Assembly (NCBI GenBank): GCA_018292915.2
Contig: JACVVK020000291.1
Location: 301,501-365,500 of the forward strand
Length of the DNA stretch: 64,000 nt
Direction: 5' to 3'
From: Batillaria attramentaria
Lineage: Eukaryota > Mollusca > Gastropoda > Batillariidae
Under the pieces are notes generated by a model. It saw only the letters and a program-made list of their open reading frames with translations, ran no database searches and was not told where the DNA came from. Position numbers and translations under genes: made by a program. Shown piece by piece: positions 44,929 to 57,661 of this stretch (position 1 is its first letter; every line of letters starts with the position of its first letter).

Positions 44929-44934
44929 ACTCAC

Positions 44935-45441
44935 CTACACTCTTCCTCTTTTCTTTCTAAGTACTGCGTCTGCTCGCAATGCTGAAATCCGAATAAAATA
45001 GTATAAATATGGGTAATGAAATACCATAAAAGTTTCTGTAATTCCTTGCCATTCATCCTGCTCTTACACACAAAATCATTAATCTTAGAACTAAAATGCT
45101 AATCATGTGCCCTAAAGATAGTTTTTCTGGTTCAGTACAAATTCTGTAATACTTACTAAGTTTCAACACCATATGAAGTGCCCAACTTCAGCTATAATAA
45201 GAAATTCAATTGACTTACCATTTCCTACCTACTATAAATACACCAGTATGATAGGCATGATAACTGCAAAGACTGACTACCTCCCATGGGAAAAAACCCA
45301 ACGGCAAACAGCCTATATGGTTATTCCAGAAAACCATCCAACTAAAAATACATAAATGGAAAAATATTTGAAACTCCTACTACTACTCAGTTGGGTACCT
45401 TCACTGAATTCATAGTACAAATTGCAGATATTAGAGAAATT
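44935..45441. other. Gypsy leader or host DNA; no gene
   Basis: Nothing coding. The minus strand has a purine-rich run just before gag (GAAAGAAAAGAGGAAGAG). Confidence 0.4.
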
Positions 45442-48042
45442 AGAGAAATTTAGAAATCTTCGTCGGCCGATCTTCGTCGTCGGCGTTTGACGTCACGCAC
45501 GCGCGCCCGTACTCACGCCGACGCGGGATGCGTTTGGAACATAGCAATCGTTCGGTGTTCGTCCAGTTCGCGCGCAGAATGCTCTCCCCTTTTCCCACCG
45601 ATTAATGTCCCTTCGCAGATCTGAGTCAAGAAATTTTGCATTTTCAGACACCCCCCGACACAGAGACACACACTGGCAGACACGGAGACACGCAATGGCA
45701 GACACGGAGACACACAGCCGAAAGACATACTACGGCAGACACACACACACTCACAAGCAGAGAAGGCACTCTGTCAAGACTGCAATTATATACAACCTCA
45801 CAGACAAGCAGTCTGCCAGTAACCTTATATACCCCATGAATGTAGTTTTCAAAGATTTCGTGGTGTGGAGCTTTGGAACACTATCATTCCAACAAAAGCG
45901 GGCAATAAATTTTGCGTTAACCGTGCATGCAAAAGTATTCCTTTCCATGAGACTGATTCTAAATACAATTATAAACATTGTCATGTGGAAAGTATGCATT
46001 TTCATAGATGAATTGTCTATTTATTCATTAAGAAATTTTTTTTGCACAACAATGAGCTACAGAGTTATTTCCCTTGGTGTGTCTTGGTGTCTGCCATTGT
46101 GTGTCTTCCGTGTCTGCCTCTGCATGTCTTCCGTGTCTGCCAGTGGATGTGTTTGCTTTCTGAACTGTTTGTGTGTACACATAGTGAAAACGATCATGTA
46201 CCTCACTCTACAAACGTTTTACAGACACTGAAAGCACAAACTTAAATGATTATGTACCTCCCTATATATATGATGTACCAATGATGCAAAAAAAAAAAAA
46301 AGAAGAAGAAAAAAGCCAGGCATGACAAGACACTGAAAACACAAATCTAAATGATTATGTACCTCCCTATATATATATATGATGTACCAATCATGCAAAA
46401 AAAGAAGCCAGGCGTTAGCAATAACACACGGCTTGCTGGGGCACAATATATGACTACAGACTGGTCAGGCTGACACAAATTAAGACATGCACAGGCCGAC
46501 ACAAAGACACGAGACAGAATACACAAACATATATACAACCAATTGTCAGATTTTCTGTTGCATACTCATCTCATGGTCTCTATTAAAAATATTAGAACAC
46601 TGCACTGGCAGTCTCCAAAGTCACACAGGCCGACACAAAGACACGCACGGGCAGACACAAAGACACCCACGGGCAGACACAAAGACACGCACTAGCAGAC
46701 ACAAAGACAAGCACTGGCAGTCACCAAAGACAAGCACTGGCAGTCACCAAAGACACACAGGCAGACACAAAGACACGCACCGGCAGAAACACACAGAATT
46801 TTTTTTTAATGTAGAAAATTTTTGCCAAAAAACACAACGTGCAGCCTTTTCTGTATTTCTTCATTATTTTTTCGTATTCTGTAAATTCACACACAAACTA
46901 CTTCTACACGCAAGACACACACGGGCAGACAGAAAGACACGCTCAGGCAGACACAGAGACACGCAATGGCAGACACGCAAGACACACAATGGGAGATAAC
47001 TCCGTAACCAGTTATGCCAAACCATACTCTGTTTTAAGAATAAATTAACACCTGGTACATAGCAATGCATATTATTTGCATGGCATTGTTAATACATGTG
47101 TTTGGATTTAGGTATAACTGGCAAGAAAAAAACAAAGTTTGCTGCCAACTTTAATTTCAATGTTAAAGTCAGTAGGGCTTCACACCACTCAATATTTGGC
47201 TTCCCCAAATAGTGTGTTCTGTGCCTGTCGGCGTGTCTGTGTCTGCGAGAGCGTGCCTTGGTGTCTGTCAGTGCGTGTCTTGGTGTCTGCCAGTGTGTGT
47301 CGTTGTGTCTGGGAGTGTCTGAAAATGCAAAATTTCTTCATAGATCTGGCACGATCACAAAACTTCAGGTATGCGCTTTTTCTTATGATTTTTAGCACGT
47401 ATTTCAAAATATTTGTACATGTCAGCTTAGCGTGCTTGCTGTTTTTGTAAATGGTAAAGAAACTCTTTCATGTGGAACGTGAAAAACCAAGTCAACCGGG
47501 CAAAACTATGGATTAACCAGAATGGTTTGCAGTGTCGTCTGCCGGCTATGTGTAGCCGTTTCAGCTTGTGGTACTATGATTAATGAATCATTCCAAATAG
47601 TGACTGACAACAGGAATCGATAATATGTCACCGGTATATGTGTGTTTTCATCCCTGCGGATCGAAAAGATATGAGGTAGCCTGCTTTTATACATGTTTGT
47701 AATGCGCATGCACTAGGAAACAACACAGTGAGATGGCTCCAAATGGTAGGTCTCTTTGGAGACTGATTGTTCGTAATCCACGGCTTATCAGTTCTCATAA
47801 GTGTGCAAGACAACAGTGAATATGTTTAAAAATCACCAAATTATAGTGTCATTGTACCTACCGCAGTAGCACGGGCAGAAAAAGGGGCTGAAGGTGCGTT
47901 CGGAAAAATCGCAATTTTCACGACGAAGATCAGAATCTTCGTTCGTGCCAAAGTTCACGCGCATGCGCGCTCGCGGCAATGCTAAAAATAAAGGGGAATC
48001 CCGACGACGAAGATCGGCCGACGAAGATTTCTAAATTTCTCT
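45442..48042. mobile_element. TIR element Y, perfect 42-bp ends
   Basis: The left end AGAGAAATTTAGAAATCTTC...(to 45483) and the right end 48001-48042 are exact reverse complements over 42 bp. ATT lies outside both ends, a possible 3-bp target duplication. The interior holds five clusters of ~21-25-bp units built on GGCAGACACAAAGACACGC: plus orientation at about 45650-45760, 46620-46790 and 46905-47000, inverted at about 46065-46155 and 47215-47330. No transposase was found; open frames are products of the arrays. It is a non-autonomous DNA element of unknown superfamily. Confidence 0.82.
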
Positions 48043-49970
48043 ATTATCAATGATTCCTTCATTGCACAATAACAACTTAGGTCCATTGCAACTAAATATA
48101 TACTCTTAGAAACGTTATTGGAGACCAGCCCCCTGGCTCTTTACCCAATACCGCTTGTAAGCAAAACGATAAAATGAAACCTTTCATTCCTCTCTGGGCA
48201 AAAAAGAAATGTTAGGGTCATTCAACTAAATACAATAGAAAATTTTGCCCTCTCCCATTGATCCTATCAAACGACAGCAAAATTTACTATTCAATACAAT
48301 GGAAACTGTTATCTATCTGCTTTTATCCCTTTCCCGGGCGAGATACACAGTTCCATTAAAACTAAAAATATCTATGGGACATCCCCCCATCTCCCATTTA
48401 GTGTAAACTAAAACGATGAGCCGCATCTGCTGATCCTTATCAGAACGGTGCGCAGAGTGCGGGAACACTCCACCACCTCCCATCTGATAAAATCATATGA
48501 TGCTAGGGATATGCCAATGAAAATGAGGATTATTCAACCCGCCCTGGTATACTGAGGGTAGGGTTTCTAATCCGTGACTACACATTACGCCATTTGGGCA
48601 ACACAAAATCAAACTCAACTCTATGAAAATCTACAAGTAGCACTCAACCAAAAACAACCAAAAATTTCCACAATCATTTACATTTCCTTTCATTCTTCTT
48701 TATAATTGTTCCTATTATATTCTAATTTCAGCGTCTCTAAACTCCGATTCCATAGAATTGGCCCGACAAAAATGTCGAAACTCAGCCATAGCTAACGGCC
48801 ATTCCGCTGAGGCTAGCCGTCCACTCAAGGCACAAGTTCATCATCAATTTTCTAATTTTTCTTACTAAAATTTCCAGTTGAAAAGTGAATAACTTTATGT
48901 CTGAACCTGTTATACAACTTTTTATCATACTTTTTTCAACAATTCATCCAAATTATTTCTAAAAATAAAAAATTCCACTTACCGAATTTGCTGTGTGGTT
49001 CTCCGGACCGTGATGGTGCCAGAGAAAAGTAGTGTCGGTCCCCAACGAATTTCGCGCGCTAATGGCGTCACAAAATATAGTTCTAGGCATAGGGCTCGAT
49101 TTCTTTTTTATTATCAATTTACCGTGAAAGATGTGACTCTAGGGTATTAAACCATATTGTTTTATACATTTTCAACCCACAAAAGCAGCCATATATTACT
49201 GTTTTGTGAAAATCTCCGTTGGTATCACTACGCAACGGTTGTACACACTGCCATATTTGGCAGGCGCACGTGTGCAATCGAACAGATGTAAACATTGCAC
49301 GAGCTGGTACTTTCCGTTTTTATCTAGACACAATATGACAACTTTATCAAAACCATGTCAATTTTTAGAAATCTGCATATCAAAATTCATTCATGATGTT
49401 CATTTTTATCGACATCTTTTACCTAGCGAAACACAGAAAGTAAGAATACTGATGATAGCCATTTCCGGAACTCGCTACTGCCGGCCGCAGGCTATTAACG
49501 GTTACTGTCGTTCCTTCCACAAGTTTTTCCTCATGAAAGAATGAATCGAAAGAACTCACCGTCTTCCAAAACGACAATCCCAACTTACTGACACCATTTA
49601 TCGTCGCTTCTCCCTTATGTGTTAGTAAATCATCGAACGTTACGGTCAGGACAGTTTATCGGCGGCGGTCATTCCAAGAGTGTTATGCGGTCCGTTGCCT
49701 TCTCGAAAGACTCGTTTTACTCGGTTCTGCGGTTACTTTTGGTCACACGTTATTATCGCTCCACAGCGCACACACCAGACCAGGGCGACGATAGGAACTA
49801 ATCATGCAAACAGACTATAACAGTGAGAGAGCGGTGCGCAACCTACCAGCGGGCGGCCAGCTCCGCTTTCGGTGGTGTGCGCCATCTTGGATCTCTCTCT
49901 CGTGTGTCCTCGGTAGTTTCCGTCAGTTGGTTACCGACCACACTGCGCATACCGAAGGGTATTTGCAAAT
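48043..49970. other. No gene recognised
   Basis: On the minus strand, CAAATTCGGTAAGT near 48980-48995 is a good splice-donor match. It could be the 5' leader of a transcript running toward gag, but no matching exon was confirmed. Otherwise unremarkable. Confidence 0.35.
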
Positions 49971-49974
49971 GCAG

Positions 49975-50255
49975 GGGATTTGGTCTAGTGGTTAAGGCAT
50001 CCGACTTCGGATCCTGAGCTGCAGGGTTCGAGTCCCCGGTGGGCAGGAATATGGTGGGATTTTCCCTTCCCATATCGAGTCTAATCCATGTGCAGACTCG
50101 TTTGCGGTGCCTGTCTCGCCTTCGTGTACACACGCACGCACAAACATCAAGTGTGCACGCTAAAAATCCCACGTTCATCTTTCGAAGAAGAGTAGGCTGT
50201 GGCCGGTGGCGTGGTAAACAGAAATACTGGCGCACGCACCGGCCAGAGTGAATAG
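49975..50255 (+). mobile_element. tRNA-derived SINE (type 2)
   Basis: The head GGTCTAGTGGTTAAGG with GACTTCGGATCC and the B-box GGGTTCGAGTCCCC resembles tRNA-Arg(TCG). The acceptor stem does not close, so it is not a tRNA gene. The body has CACGCTAAAAATCCCACG. It differs from type 1. The 3' limit is approximate. Confidence 0.75.
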
Positions 50256-50752
50256 CAGGGTGGAGGTTTGCACACAAAGTAGCGCTTAACGGCAGCAGGC
50301 TTTCACTGCTTCGTCCTCCAGCTCTGCGGCGCCGTGAGCATTTCAGCAGAGATGGATATGTGCGCCGAGGAGAAGTCTACCATACCATACCATACCAAAT
50401 GTTTGATCTGTGAAGGACTTAACTGTGGTGTCTTTACTCCCTGCAAAGTGAACTGAACACTGCAATCTGGTACGAAAACCTTCCGAAGACGCCTGAGCCA
50501 AACACGCGTCAGCCGTGTTTTCGTTTCGTTTCGTTTCGTTTCGTTTTCGTTTCGCAGCCACTGCTATTTGAGCCCGATGATTGGTTAAAATTGCCGCGGT
50601 CGGGGACGTCCCTGCCGCAGTAATTTTTTTTTTAAGACGCTGATTGGTTGAAAATTTCACTAATTGGTCAGTGTTCATTAGGTCCGTATTCATTAACCCG
50701 ACCGGACCGACACGGAAACAACACTGATTTTGCCATACACTAGCCTTGTATT
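50256..50752. other. No gene; (CCATA)n and (TTTCG)n tracts
   Basis: CCATA units lie near 50379-50397 and TTTCG units at about 50519-50556. The expected BEL 5' LTR and leader are not seen here. Confidence 0.5.
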
Positions 50753-53700
50753 ATGTTTCATTATATGAAAAAATTGCTTAACTCAGGGGCTATGGAGTGC
50801 GTTCTAGACGGCCTTGGCTCACGGCCTATACCACCTGCTGACAGTCGTTCTGAGACGGCTAGTTATGTTGCCAAGCTTCAACAGCAACCAGTCAATGTCG
50901 CGTCAAACTTGTCCGTTAGCGCGAAGGTTTTTGTTCCTAATCAAACCCAGTCTCAGTCTCTGAACCAGAACATAAGACAACAAGAAGAGATCTATCACAG
51001 AGGTGACTCTAGCGAAACCCTCGCTACAATGTTCTTGAGGAAAGACCTGCTCCTCTCACGTCTTACACACTTTAATGAGAAACCAGAAAACTTTGAAGTA
51101 TGGAAGAGTAGCTTCCTCAGTGTGACAAGAGAACTTAAAACTTCTCCCCAAGAAGAGTTTGACCTACTCATCAAATATCTCGGACCAGAGTCCACAAAGT
51201 ATGCACAGTCCTTGCGCGCATCAAACGCCGCCAACCCAGCGAGAGGCTTACGCCTTCTGTGGGAACGACTAGAAGACAGATATGGCTCTCCGGAGATGGT
51301 GGAAGCCTGCCTCAAGGCCAAGGTGGAGAATTTTCCCTCGCTAACCAACAAAGACAACAAGAAGTTGTATGATTTGTGTGACATTTTAGATGAGATTCAG
51401 TCAGCTAAGGAAAACCCCAACCTCTCACCACTGTTTGCAGTGTATGACTCATCTACTGGTGTGAACACGATCATCCACAAACTGCCTCATTCTCTGCGTC
51501 AAAAGTGGATCTCTCAAGCAGCAAGATACAAAGAGGAACATCAGGTTTCTTTTCCTCCCTTCTCATTTCTTGTAACATTCATGCGGCAAATGTGCAAGCT
51601 GTCTAATGACCCAGCCTTCCAGGTCCAACCCGAAGTCTCCAAGAAAGAGCAGACTGTCAGTCAAAGGGTGTTTAGCCGAAAATCAGATGTCCAAGAGGAA
51701 GAGAAAAGTGATCGAAAATCAGACGTACACGAGGGAGAGAGAGGCGACAGATGCCCTATTCACAAGGCGCAACACAGTCTGGACATGTGTAAAACCTTCA
51801 GGGCAAAAGAGTGGGGAGAGAAACTGAAGTTCCTCAAAGAAAACCGCTTGTGCTTCAAATGTTTGCGACCAGGTCACAACGCGAAGAACTGTCGACAAAA
51901 GCCGGAATGTGGCAAGTGCAAAAAGGGTCATCTCACCACGATGCACAACGAACAGCGAAACCCGCCTGTTGAGCCAGGAGATCACGGCGGGGAGGATGAA
52001 GCCGTCATCTCAGCTAAGTGTACGTCGGTCTGCTCGAACGGCAGCAGATCATGCGGCAAGATTATTCTCACTAGAGTCTACGCGGACAACTCTGACCGCA
52101 GCGCTTTAACCTACGCAATTTTAGATGATCAGAGCAATCGTTCGTTGGCACGTACAGAGCTGCTAGATCAGCTAGGAGTGAAGTCTGAAGAGTGCGCTTA
52201 TCAACTGTCGTCATGTGCAGGGACGAAAATGACCAGTGGACGCAAGGCTGTAGGTCTACGGGTGCAGTCCCTCGATGAACGTACAACAATGAATCTCCCT
52301 ACGGTCTTAGAATGTAGTGTCCCTCAAGATACTTCCGAGATTCCCACACCAGAGGTTGCTCAAAATCATTCGCACCTACAATCGATCGCTACTCACATTC
52401 CGCCGTTCAACCCATACATCAGCATCGGTCTCCTCATTGGTCGAGACCTGCCGCAAGCACATCATGTTATGGAACAGATTGTTGGTCCACCGTCTGCACC
52501 CTTCGCTCAGCGTCTTGGGTTGGGATGGGCAGTAATAGGAGAAGTATGCCTGAACAAAGTTCACAAGCCTTCAGTAATCTGTGTGAACAAGACGAACGTC
52601 TTCAGTGGCGGACGAGAATCGATTTTTGTACCCTGTCAGAACGTCATTGAGGTGAAGGAAATGGATAATGTCGGCGCAACAGTTTTCGAAAGGACGAAAG
52701 ACGATGAGAAACCGGGGTTATCCGTTGAAGACAAGAAGTTCGTCACCCTCATGGACGCCAACTTCACGATGGATGATGGTCGTTGGACCGCACCTCTTCC
52801 CTTTAGAGACGCAAAGCCAGGTTTCAACAACAGAACTGAAGAAAAAAAGCGAGCCCATGCCTTGCATCGTTCGTTGAGTCAGAACCCCACGAAAAGGGAG
52901 CATTTTTTCAAGTTCATGACCAAAGTCTTGAAGAGTGGAGCGGCAGAGGAAGCGCCACCACTTGAAAATGAAGAAAGTTGCTGGTACCTTCCGCTTTTCG
53001 GAGTCTATCATCCCCAGAAACCAGACAAGATTAGAGGAGTGTTTGACTCGTCCGCGACCTATCACGAGGTCTCTTTGAACAGTTTGTTACTCTCCGGGCC
53101 TGACCTGACGAACAGTTTGATTGGAGTTCTTCTACGTTTCAGGAGAGACGAGCACCCGATCATGGCAGACATAGAACAGATGTTTTACCAGTTCCGGGTT
53201 AGAGAGGATCACAGAGATTTTCTCAGATTTTTCTGGTATCGAGACAACGACTTCGACAACCCGTTGGTCGAGTACAGAATGACCGTCCATGTTTTTGGGA
53301 ACAGTCCGTCACCTGCTGTAGCAACGTACGGTTTGAGGAAAGCCGTGGCTTCCAGCGACGAAGACGTCATGAAGTATGTTGAGGAAGACTTCTACGTCGA
53401 CGACGGCGTGACTTCTCTGCCTCGTAAGGAAGACGTTGTTAGTCTTGTGGAACGCGCCCAAACAGATCTGATGCAAAACGGGAAGATTAGGCTTCACAAG
53501 ATAGCTTCCAGCGATCGCGAAATTTTACAAGCCTTCCCGAAAGAAGACCTCAGCGAAGACCTTCAATCACTGGACCTCTCGGATGGTTCGACGGTCCTTC
53601 CAGTTCACAAGTGCTTGGGTCATGACTGGAACCTCAACACAGATTCCTTCCTCATCAACTTACAGTTCGGCGACGCACCATTCACACGTAGAGGTTTGCT

Positions 53701-53896
53701 GTCAACATTGAATAGTGTATACGATCCTCTGGGCTTCTTAGCTCCCGCCGTCATCGCCGGAAAAATTCTTCTGCGAGAAATAGCTCCAGACGGAAGAAAC
53801 TGGGATGAGATCCTACCTCTGACTCGTCAGGAAGAATGGCAGAATTGGAGACAATCCTTAGAATCACTCAAATCACTGGAGATCCCAAGAAACTGA
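50753..53896 (+). CDS. BEL/Pao Gag-protease-RT polyprotein part
   Basis: 1047 codons from the ATG at 50753. Residues of about 85-290 form the Pao-type gag domain (DUF1759-like, FEVWKSSFLSVTREL, LEDRYGSPE). Zinc knuckles begin near 368 (CFKCLRPGHNAKNC, then CGKCKKGHLTTMH). The protease region (DUF1758-like) has ILDDQSNRS near 457. RT follows from about 740, with YVDD near 880. The frame runs into RNase H but ends early at 53894-53896, because RNase H lies in another frame. The N-terminal ~80 residues are low in complexity, and the natural start may be further upstream. Compared with family members the order is standard and the RT motifs are intact. Confidence 0.88.
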   Translation: MFHYMKKLLNSGAMECVLDGLGSRPIPPADSRSETASYVAKLQQQPVNVASNLSVSAKVFVPNQTQSQSLNQNIRQQEEIYHRGDSSETLATMFLRKDLLLSRLTHFNEKPENFEVWKSSFLSVTRELKTSPQEEFDLLIKYLGPESTKYAQSLRASNAANPARGLRLLWERLEDRYGSPEMVEACLKAKVENFPSLTNKDNKKLYDLCDILDEIQSAKENPNLSPLFAVYDSSTGVNTIIHKLPHSLRQKWISQAARYKEEHQVSFPPFSFLVTFMRQMCKLSNDPAFQVQPEVSKKEQTVSQRVFSRKSDVQEEEKSDRKSDVHEGERGDRCPIHKAQHSLDMCKTFRAKEWGEKLKFLKENRLCFKCLRPGHNAKNCRQKPECGKCKKGHLTTMHNEQRNPPVEPGDHGGEDEAVISAKCTSVCSNGSRSCGKIILTRVYADNSDRSALTYAILDDQSNRSLARTELLDQLGVKSEECAYQLSSCAGTKMTSGRKAVGLRVQSLDERTTMNLPTVLECSVPQDTSEIPTPEVAQNHSHLQSIATHIPPFNPYISIGLLIGRDLPQAHHVMEQIVGPPSAPFAQRLGLGWAVIGEVCLNKVHKPSVICVNKTNVFSGGRESIFVPCQNVIEVKEMDNVGATVFERTKDDEKPGLSVEDKKFVTLMDANFTMDDGRWTAPLPFRDAKPGFNNRTEEKKRAHALHRSLSQNPTKREHFFKFMTKVLKSGAAEEAPPLENEESCWYLPLFGVYHPQKPDKIRGVFDSSATYHEVSLNSLLLSGPDLTNSLIGVLLRFRRDEHPIMADIEQMFYQFRVREDHRDFLRFFWYRDNDFDNPLVEYRMTVHVFGNSPSPAVATYGLRKAVASSDEDVMKYVEEDFYVDDGVTSLPRKEDVVSLVERAQTDLMQNGKIRLHKIASSDREILQAFPKEDLSEDLQSLDLSDGSTVLPVHKCLGHDWNLNTDSFLINLQFGDAPFTRRGLLSTLNSVYDPLGFLAPAVIAGKILLREIAPDGRNWDEILPLTRQEEWQNWRQSLESLKSLEIPRN

Positions 53897-55834
53897 AGTA
53901 TGCTCCTCGTTCGCTGTCACAGACTTCAGACGCTGAATTACACATCTTCTGTGACGCTTCAGAAAAGGCCATTGCTTCCGTGGCCTACGTGAAAGTCGAC
54001 AACGACATCGGCTTTGTCATGGGAAAAGCTAAGCTTGCCCCCATCTCTGGACACACAATTCCGCGCCTAGAACTCTGTAGTGCCGTTTTGGCGGCGGAAC
54101 TTTATGAACTCATTTCAGACCAACTACACGTGGTCCCAAAGAGTGTAACTTTTCACACTGATAGCAAAGTCGTTCTTGGTTACATCTGCAACGAGACAAG
54201 AAGGTTCCACATGTATGTCACTAATCGTGTGGAACGCATCAGGAGAGTTTCCAGTCCTGGGCAATGGAAATATGTTCCCACCAACCACAACCCAGCAGAT
54301 GCTGCAACCAGAGGCAACCTTGAACGTCTCGAAGAGAAGGTAGAGCATTGGCTTGACGGTCCACAAGATTATCTCAACAGAGACCTTACGACTGCTCAAG
54401 ATCAGCTCTTCCCCCTGGTTAGTCCAGACAATGACAAAGAAATCAGAGTCAACGTTCTAAAATCAGATGTCTCAGAAGTCATCAACCCACTGACCACACG
54501 GCTTGAAAGATTCTCTTCTTTGACCTCCATGATTCGCACACTGAGCCTTCTCCGACACATTTGCAAGAGTTGTCACTCGCCCTCAGCCTGCGGCAAAGGT
54601 TGGCATGTTTGCTCCCAGCATCGCAGTGTCGACAATTTGAACTCCACAGAAACATTTGTTCTGAAAGCTGTTCAGAAAGAAGCTTTCTCAGAAGAAATAG
54701 AGTGTCTGAGCCAAGGTCGTTCTGTCCACAGATCCAGTCCTCTGTTCTCTTTGTCCCCTTACCTGGGTGAAGATGGCCTGCTTAGGGTAGGCGGTAGGCT
54801 TTGCAAAGCTGAAGAAACTCTTGGTCTCGCATCAGTACACCCCATAATCCTGCCTAAGAAGCATCATGTATCCATGCTGCTTGTTCGCCATTTCCACGAG
54901 AAAGTGAAACACCAAGGCCGTCATTTCACAGAAGGTGCCCTTCGCACGGGCGGTTTTTGGGTCATCGGTGGGAAACGCCTTGTTTCGTCTGAGATTCAAA
55001 AATGTCCTCTATGCAGGAGACTTCGAGGAGTCCTCAGTCATCAACAAATGGCGAATCTGCCCATCGACAGAGTTGTCCCCTCGGCACCCTTTTCTCACGT
55101 CGGAGTTGATGTCTCCAGGAAGACAAGGGGTGGTCTCGCCAACTCCAAGCGCTGGGCTGTAGTTTTCACGTGTCTGGCTATCCGTGCCGTGCATATCGAA
55201 GTCATAGAAGACTCGAGATGAGCAGCTCATCATTCATAAACGCTCTCGCCAGATTCACATCCTTGCGGGGGCCAGTCACTGAGTTTCGGTCCGATCGAGG
55301 CTCAAACTTCATCGGCGCAGCAAACGAACTTGGTCTTAAATCGCTGTGCTATTTCGGACTATCTCTCTAAAAGCGGAGTCTCATGGAAGTTCAATCCACC
55401 TCATGCATCACACATGGGAGGTGTCTGGGAAAGGATGATAGGTGTCATCAGACGCATTCTAAACTCTATGCTACTAGACATGAGACGCAAGCCTTTGACT
55501 CATGAGATTCTGTGCACGCTGATGGCTGAAGTCTGTGCCGTGGTGAACGGTAGACCCATCGTCCCAATCTCTCATGATCCTGACTCACCATTTCTGCTCA
55601 CCCCCTCGGTGCTGCTCAACCAGAAAACCGGCAACAGTCAGATTCTCTGCTCACCCAGGGACATTAGAGACATGTACAAGTCCCAGTGGAAGCACGTGCA
55701 GGTTCTGTCAGATGTGTTCTGGAAACATTGGAAGGAGGAATACCTACAAAATCTCCAGCAGAGAAGAAAGTGGGAAACTGCGCAGAGTAACATCAAAGAA
55801 GGCGATCTCGTGCTTCTCAGAGACAAACAGCTTC
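53880..55834 (+). pseudogene. BEL/Pao RNase H and integrase, frameshifted
   Basis: RNase H has CDASEK, PRLEL, HTDSKV and NPADAATR, so all four acidic positions are visible. Integrase starts with an HHCC zinc region (HFHEKVKHQG through CPLCRR), then the first catalytic D (VGVDVS). The frame moves near 55215 for FRSDRGSNFIGA (second D) and returns near 55335 for HMGGVWERM (catalytic E). A C-terminal DUF5641-like region follows (KHVQVLSDVFWKHW) until the hAT-like insertion. With the earlier shift near 53885 there are three frame changes, the last two compensating. The copy is not functional as read. Confidence 0.85.
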
Positions 55835-57661
55835 CAGGGATTCACATCCATTTTGGGTTCAATAGGACAAATGTCCTGGTCTCAACCAAAACAATAGGAC
55901 ATTTGTCCTGAAAAATAAAAAACAATAGGACATTCAATGTTTTCCAATCTTTTATTGATCAACGTGCTGAGGTGTCTGTTCTTGTATATAGTGAATTGAG
56001 CTAAACCGCGCCCTTGCCAAGATGCATGGGTGAAAGCTGGCAATTTTGAAAATACTGAAACTTCTTTTCCCAGGTCGGGGTCCAGGGGCCATCCAGGCCC
56101 CGGTGGGGTGCAGGGGCAGAGCCCTGCTGGGGGGACTAGGGGGGCAACACGAATTTTGCCAAATTTAAGGGCCAATTCTAGGCCTCTCGTAGCACCTGAG
56201 AGCACTTGATAGCTATTCTTATCTACCACATTTCCCTTGAAATTTCAACCCTTAGACTCAAGCTATTATAGACCTCTTGTTGCTGTACACACGTTTATCC
56301 AAATAATCATTGTGGAGAATCACACTCTAAAATCCACACAGAAGATATGTCAGTTTACTCTCAGAAACTGAGAAAAGTTCAGCATGGTTTAGGGGGGTGC
56401 CAAAGTGTAGTTTTTTCAAGCAAAGTGTATCTGTAATAGTCGGACCCACTTAACAGGATGACACTTTGTACAAATTAACAGTTTGCAAGTACACATTTTG
56501 ATTTCTAAGTACAGGTGTTTCTTTATCTGTGTAAAACTACACAGTGTGTTTACCACAAACTGCCTAACACTTACTATGGTGATGAAGTGTGAAAGCCAGG
56601 CGTGCACGTCTGCTTAATTATTAAGCAAGAGGTGTGCAGGGGAATGCTCCTCAAGATTTGTTTTTAATTACACTGAAATCTGTGGAAGTGACCAGTCTGG
56701 CCGGACTGACTTTTTGAGAGGCCAGAAAAGTTTTAGCCAACGGTGGAAATCCGACAAAAGCACGGTGGAAGATCTTAATCCCTGACTGTTAACCATGTGG
56801 TTATCTTGATTAGTCCCTCCTCCAAATGAGATCACTAGTATTGATTTTTCGTATTGATTATCGTCTTAAAATAGACCGGGAAAATCCGGTACTCGCAAGT
56901 CGGTGTACCACAGCCCGCGCACAATCATTCCAGGCAAATTGTTGGTAACTTAATCGTCGTGTCTGGTCCTAAGAAACGATTCGTAATGCATTTTTCGTTG
57001 TGCTGTTTTAGTTTTGCGTAAGAAAACACAACCGTTTAATGCTTTCTCGACGCCTGCAAAGAACGAATGGATGCGAGAGCCCCTGGGAAAATCCGGTACG
57101 CGTACGCCCAAGTTGGACGATCATCATACGTGTATTTTTGTAGCTAAAACGTCGCGTCTGCCCCTCAGAAACGATCCGTATTGTATTTTTCTTTCTGTTG
57201 GTTTAATTATTCGAGTAAAAAAAATCCAAATAAATCCTTCATCGGCGCGAAGATCGCACGGATTCGTGAGCTGCAAAACGGCGACCGCGCGCTGGTCGTT
57301 GGCGCTTTTGATTGGCTGACTGACGAGATCGGACGACAGCCATTGGCCAAACTAGTTTTCTTCTCATCCAGGTTCGATCACGCGATAACGCCGAACAGAA
57401 TATTACACTGAGATGATTATCGGCCACCGTGTTTAGTGTAGCCTTCGTTCGCTAACCAGTTCAGCGGGGCCGGTTTCGGCCAAGCGAAACTCGTCCGCGG
57501 TTTGCGCAATGCTGTGTCCGGCCTTGCGAAAAAAGAATAGGACATTGTCCGCTTCTGTCGTCAATGTAATCGGACATTTGTCCTGAATCTCCCCAAAACA
57601 ATCGGACATTTGGGAAATTAATCGGTCTATGTCCGATGTCCGATGCGGATGTGAATCCCTG
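55835..57661. mobile_element. hAT-like non-autonomous element inserted in BEL/Pao
   Basis: The ends are exact 15-bp inverted repeats, CAGGGATTCACATCC and its complement. AGCTTC lies outside both ends (55829-55834 and 57662-57667); 8 bp would be expected for hAT, so two bases may have been lost on the left. Subterminal regions carry many copies of AGGACATTTGTCCT-type words on both sides, as hAT transposase-binding repeats do. A diverged ~135-bp tandem repeat occurs inside (about 56875-57020 and 57090-57215). No transposase is evident; a 101-codon frame at 57014-57319 is unrecognised. Confidence 0.82.

Larger units (their letters stand above)
39788..44934 (-). mobile_element. Gypsy-type LTR retrotransposon, 3' LTR present, 5' LTR not found
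   Basis: The minus-strand order is gag, frameshift site, protease, RT, RNase H, a remnant of the integrase tail, a polypurine-like stretch, and the 3' LTR. I found no second LTR upstream of gag to 49.9 kb, so the copy is incomplete at its 5' end or its leader is rearranged. Confidence 0.85.

Noticed and set aside
45605..46231. 208-codon frame within element Y
   Set aside because: Its first part translates the CAGACAC arrays, and the rest has no motif.
46620..47000. CRISPR-like regular repeats
   Set aside because: Units are contiguous and variable, lie in an animal DNA element, and have no unique spacers of constant length.
49005..49025. TGGCACCATCACGG as a primer-binding site for the Gypsy element
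   Set aside because: The sequence before it does not resemble the end of the 3' LTR (GGTGGCTACA), so no 5' LTR is supported there.
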